Source: Candidatus Kinetoplastibacterium sorsogonicusi (GTDB lineage: Bacteria; Pseudomonadota; Gammaproteobacteria; Burkholderiales; Burkholderiaceae_B). From it: a stretch of DNA of 64,000 nucleotides. The position numbers and the translations under genes were made by a program. The DNA is taken from positions 517,501 to 581,500 of the forward strand of contig NZ_CP025628.1 in NCBI RefSeq assembly GCF_003072465.1, read 5' to 3'. Within the stretch, counting starts at the first letter, position 1. Each line of letters opens with the position of its first letter. The notes under the pieces were generated by a model. The model saw only the letters and a list, made by a program, of their open reading frames with translations. It was not told the origin of the DNA and searched no databases. This document shows positions 62,758-64,000 of this stretch, piece by piece.

Positions 62758-64000
62758 TTATATTTGAGAATTTTTAGCTAACTGTAAAACTTCTTGACTA
62801 AATGTTTCACCACGCTGTTTATAACTTGAAAACATATCTAAACTTGAACAAGCTGGAGATAATAATACAATATCACCTTCACAAGCATTTTGATATGCTT
62901 TTATGACAGCTTCTTTCATATTATTAGCATATATATATGTTATATTATCATTATCTAATATCTTAGCTATATGATATGCATCTATACCAATTAAGATAAT
63001 TATTCTGATATTTTTTAAAAATGGTAATAATAATGAAAAATCTTGACCTTTGCTAATACCACCTAAAATAAGTACTTTTTTATTATTATAAGAATTTAAA
63101 GCAGCTATAGTAGCTCCGATATTTGTAGCTTTGCTATCATTAATATAATCAACATTATTAATTCTGCATATAAAAGTGTTTCTATGTGATTCACCTAAAT
63201 ATTTTGGTAAAAATGAAAAAATTTTTTCTATTGGAATACCAATAGATCTAATTAATAATAAAGCTGCTAAAACATTTAGATAATTATGTATACCTTTAAT
63301 AAATAATAAATCACTATCTATAATGTATGAGTATTTGTTAAAACTATGATAAGATACAAGCAATTTTTTGCAATTATGATTAATAATACCCATATCATTA
63401 GTATATTTTGGCTTACTAATACCAAAACTATAAATATTTTTCGAATTAATACTGTTTAAATTATTAAGAATATATTCATCATCTCTATTTATAATTAATA
63501 TTTTAGCATTTTTTGCTATACTAATTTTACTTTTTATATAATTATCTAAATTTAGATGCCAATCAATATGGTCAGGTGAAATATTCAAAATTGTAGCTAC
63601 ATCTATATGTAAATTATAGGTAGTAGTTAATTGAAAACTAGATAACTCAATTACCCAAACATCAGGTAAATTATTAGAAATAATAGCATATTCAAGAACT
63701 GATATTGCTGATTTTCCAATATTACCTACTGCAACTGCATATAAACCATAAGAATTAATTAAAAACGAAGTTAACGTAGTTACAGTAGTTTTACCATTTG
63801 TACCAGTAATTGCAATCACTTTAGGTTGATAATTATTTTTCTTTTTTAAATTCAATAAAGCTTGAGCAAAAACTTCAATTTCACTAATGATTTCTATATT
63901 ATTTTTGATAGCAAGATTTAGTAAATTACTAAATGAACTATTGCCTAATGATATACCTGGACTAACTACAATTTTAGAAACATTATGCAATACTGAGAAA
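62758..64000 (-). CDS. murD: UDP-N-acetylmuramoylalanine-D-glutamate ligase, 3' part (5' end beyond window)
   Basis: Adds D-Glu to UDP-MurNAc-L-Ala. About 413 residues are visible, and the frame stays open to the right edge; the TTG codon at 63990 is not a believable start. The N-terminal Rossmann substrate-binding domain is mostly outside. Visible motifs are VVSPGISLGNSSF, Walker-type VIAITGTNGKTTVTTLTSFL, NISPDHIDWHLNLDNY, NDSKATNIGATIAAL, VLILGGISKGQDFS, and LLSPACSSLDMFSSYKQRGE near the end. It leads murG across 74 bases, a space that would normally contain ftsW. Confidence 0.96.
   Translation of the reverse strand, partial: FSVLHNVSKIVVSPGISLGNSSFSNLLNLAIKNNIEIISEIEVFAQALLNLKKKNNYQPKVIAITGTNGKTTVTTLTSFLINSYGLYAVAVGNIGKSAISVLEYAIISNNLPDVWVIELSSFQLTTTYNLHIDVATILNISPDHIDWHLNLDNYIKSKISIAKNAKILIINRDDEYILNNLNSINSKNIYSFGISKPKYTNDMGIINHNCKKLLVSYHSFNKYSYIIDSDLLFIKGIHNYLNVLAALLLIRSIGIPIEKIFSFLPKYLGESHRNTFICRINNVDYINDSKATNIGATIAALNSYNNKKVLILGGISKGQDFSLLLPFLKNIRIIILIGIDAYHIAKILDNDNITYIYANNMKEAVIKAYQNACEGDIVLLSPACSSLDMFSSYKQRGETFSQEVLQLAKNSQI

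Noticed and set aside
1..64000. CRISPR arrays, insertion sequences, prophage genes, rRNA or attachment sites
   Set aside because: No spaced repeats, transposase or integrase motifs, or rRNA signatures were seen on either strand.
1..64000. Altered genetic code (UGA as Trp)
   Set aside because: Trp positions in conserved motifs use TGG, and genes end normally at TAA or TGA.

Overview
The window is a dense, very AT-rich stretch (roughly a quarter G+C by eye) of a reduced betaproteobacterial chromosome. Gene order is that of Alcaligenaceae (Bordetella-like): trxB/lolA/serS, hemH-grpE-dnaK-dnaJ, nadK-recN, fis-purH-ruvCAB, minCDE, tsaE-amiC-mutL-miaA, purM/hda/pcnB/folK, glyQS, secA and the dcw cluster. 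Many intermediate genes are missing without a trace. Extreme AT bias, tiny spacers, end-to-end convergent genes, no mobile elements, and retained amino-acid, purine, peptidoglycan and ubiquinone genes all point to an obligate endosymbiont. My best guess is a Candidatus Kinetoplastibacterium-type trypanosomatid symbiont, possibly one of the lowest-GC members. That assignment is inference from gene order and composition; no search was run.

Layout: 1-1094 is the 5' part of ilvI (minus), followed by a 382-bp gap and tRNA-Ser(CGA). 1587-3596 carries serS and lolA (minus). 3803-5679 is a trxB-smr-emrE run (plus), facing an arginine/ornithine-type antiporter (5735-7174). 7385-12491 is the heat-shock cluster hemH-grpE-dnaK-dnaJ (minus), with a well-formed sigma-32 promoter before dnaK and a terminator hairpin between dnaK and dnaJ. 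12763-16175 is nadK-recN-dapB (plus), facing murB. 17403-19049 holds tRNA-Gly, tRNA-Cys, pyrD and a thioredoxin-like gene, facing rhlE. 20586-30708 is a long plus-strand series: zinc-finger protein, galU, ubiH, fis, purH, ruvCAB, glnS, minCDE. It faces ettA and a 42-aa basic orphan. 32639-38194 encodes a 1,851-aa tandem double UvrA. tcdA (minus), pdxH, tsaE, amiC, mutL and miaA follow, then purM (minus), hda, a HAD phosphatase, pcnB, folK, glyQ, glyS and an SpmA/SpmB-type membrane protein. The end holds secA (minus), dciA-like (plus) and the dcw genes ftsZ, ftsA, ddl, murC, murG and the 3' part of murD (minus).

Functional picture: the cell keeps a peptidoglycan precursor pathway (murB, murC, murD, murG, ddl, amiC), division-site placement (minCDE, ftsZ, ftsA), Sec export, chaperones, recombinational and excision repair (recN, ruvABC, mutL, uvrA) and replication control (hda, dciA, fis). 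It also keeps biosynthesis of useful metabolites (ilvI, dapB, purH, purM, pyrD, hemH, folK, pdxH). Genes expected from neighbour order but absent here include ftsQ, ftsW, ftsK, rarA, lpxC, hrcA and dusB. No classical mobile, defence or biosynthetic novelty was found. The notable signals are selective erosion of the division machinery, heat-shock control without hrcA, degeneration of one ATPase site in the double UvrA, small tandem duplications at start codons (ruvA, murB), and an unidentified 42-aa basic protein.
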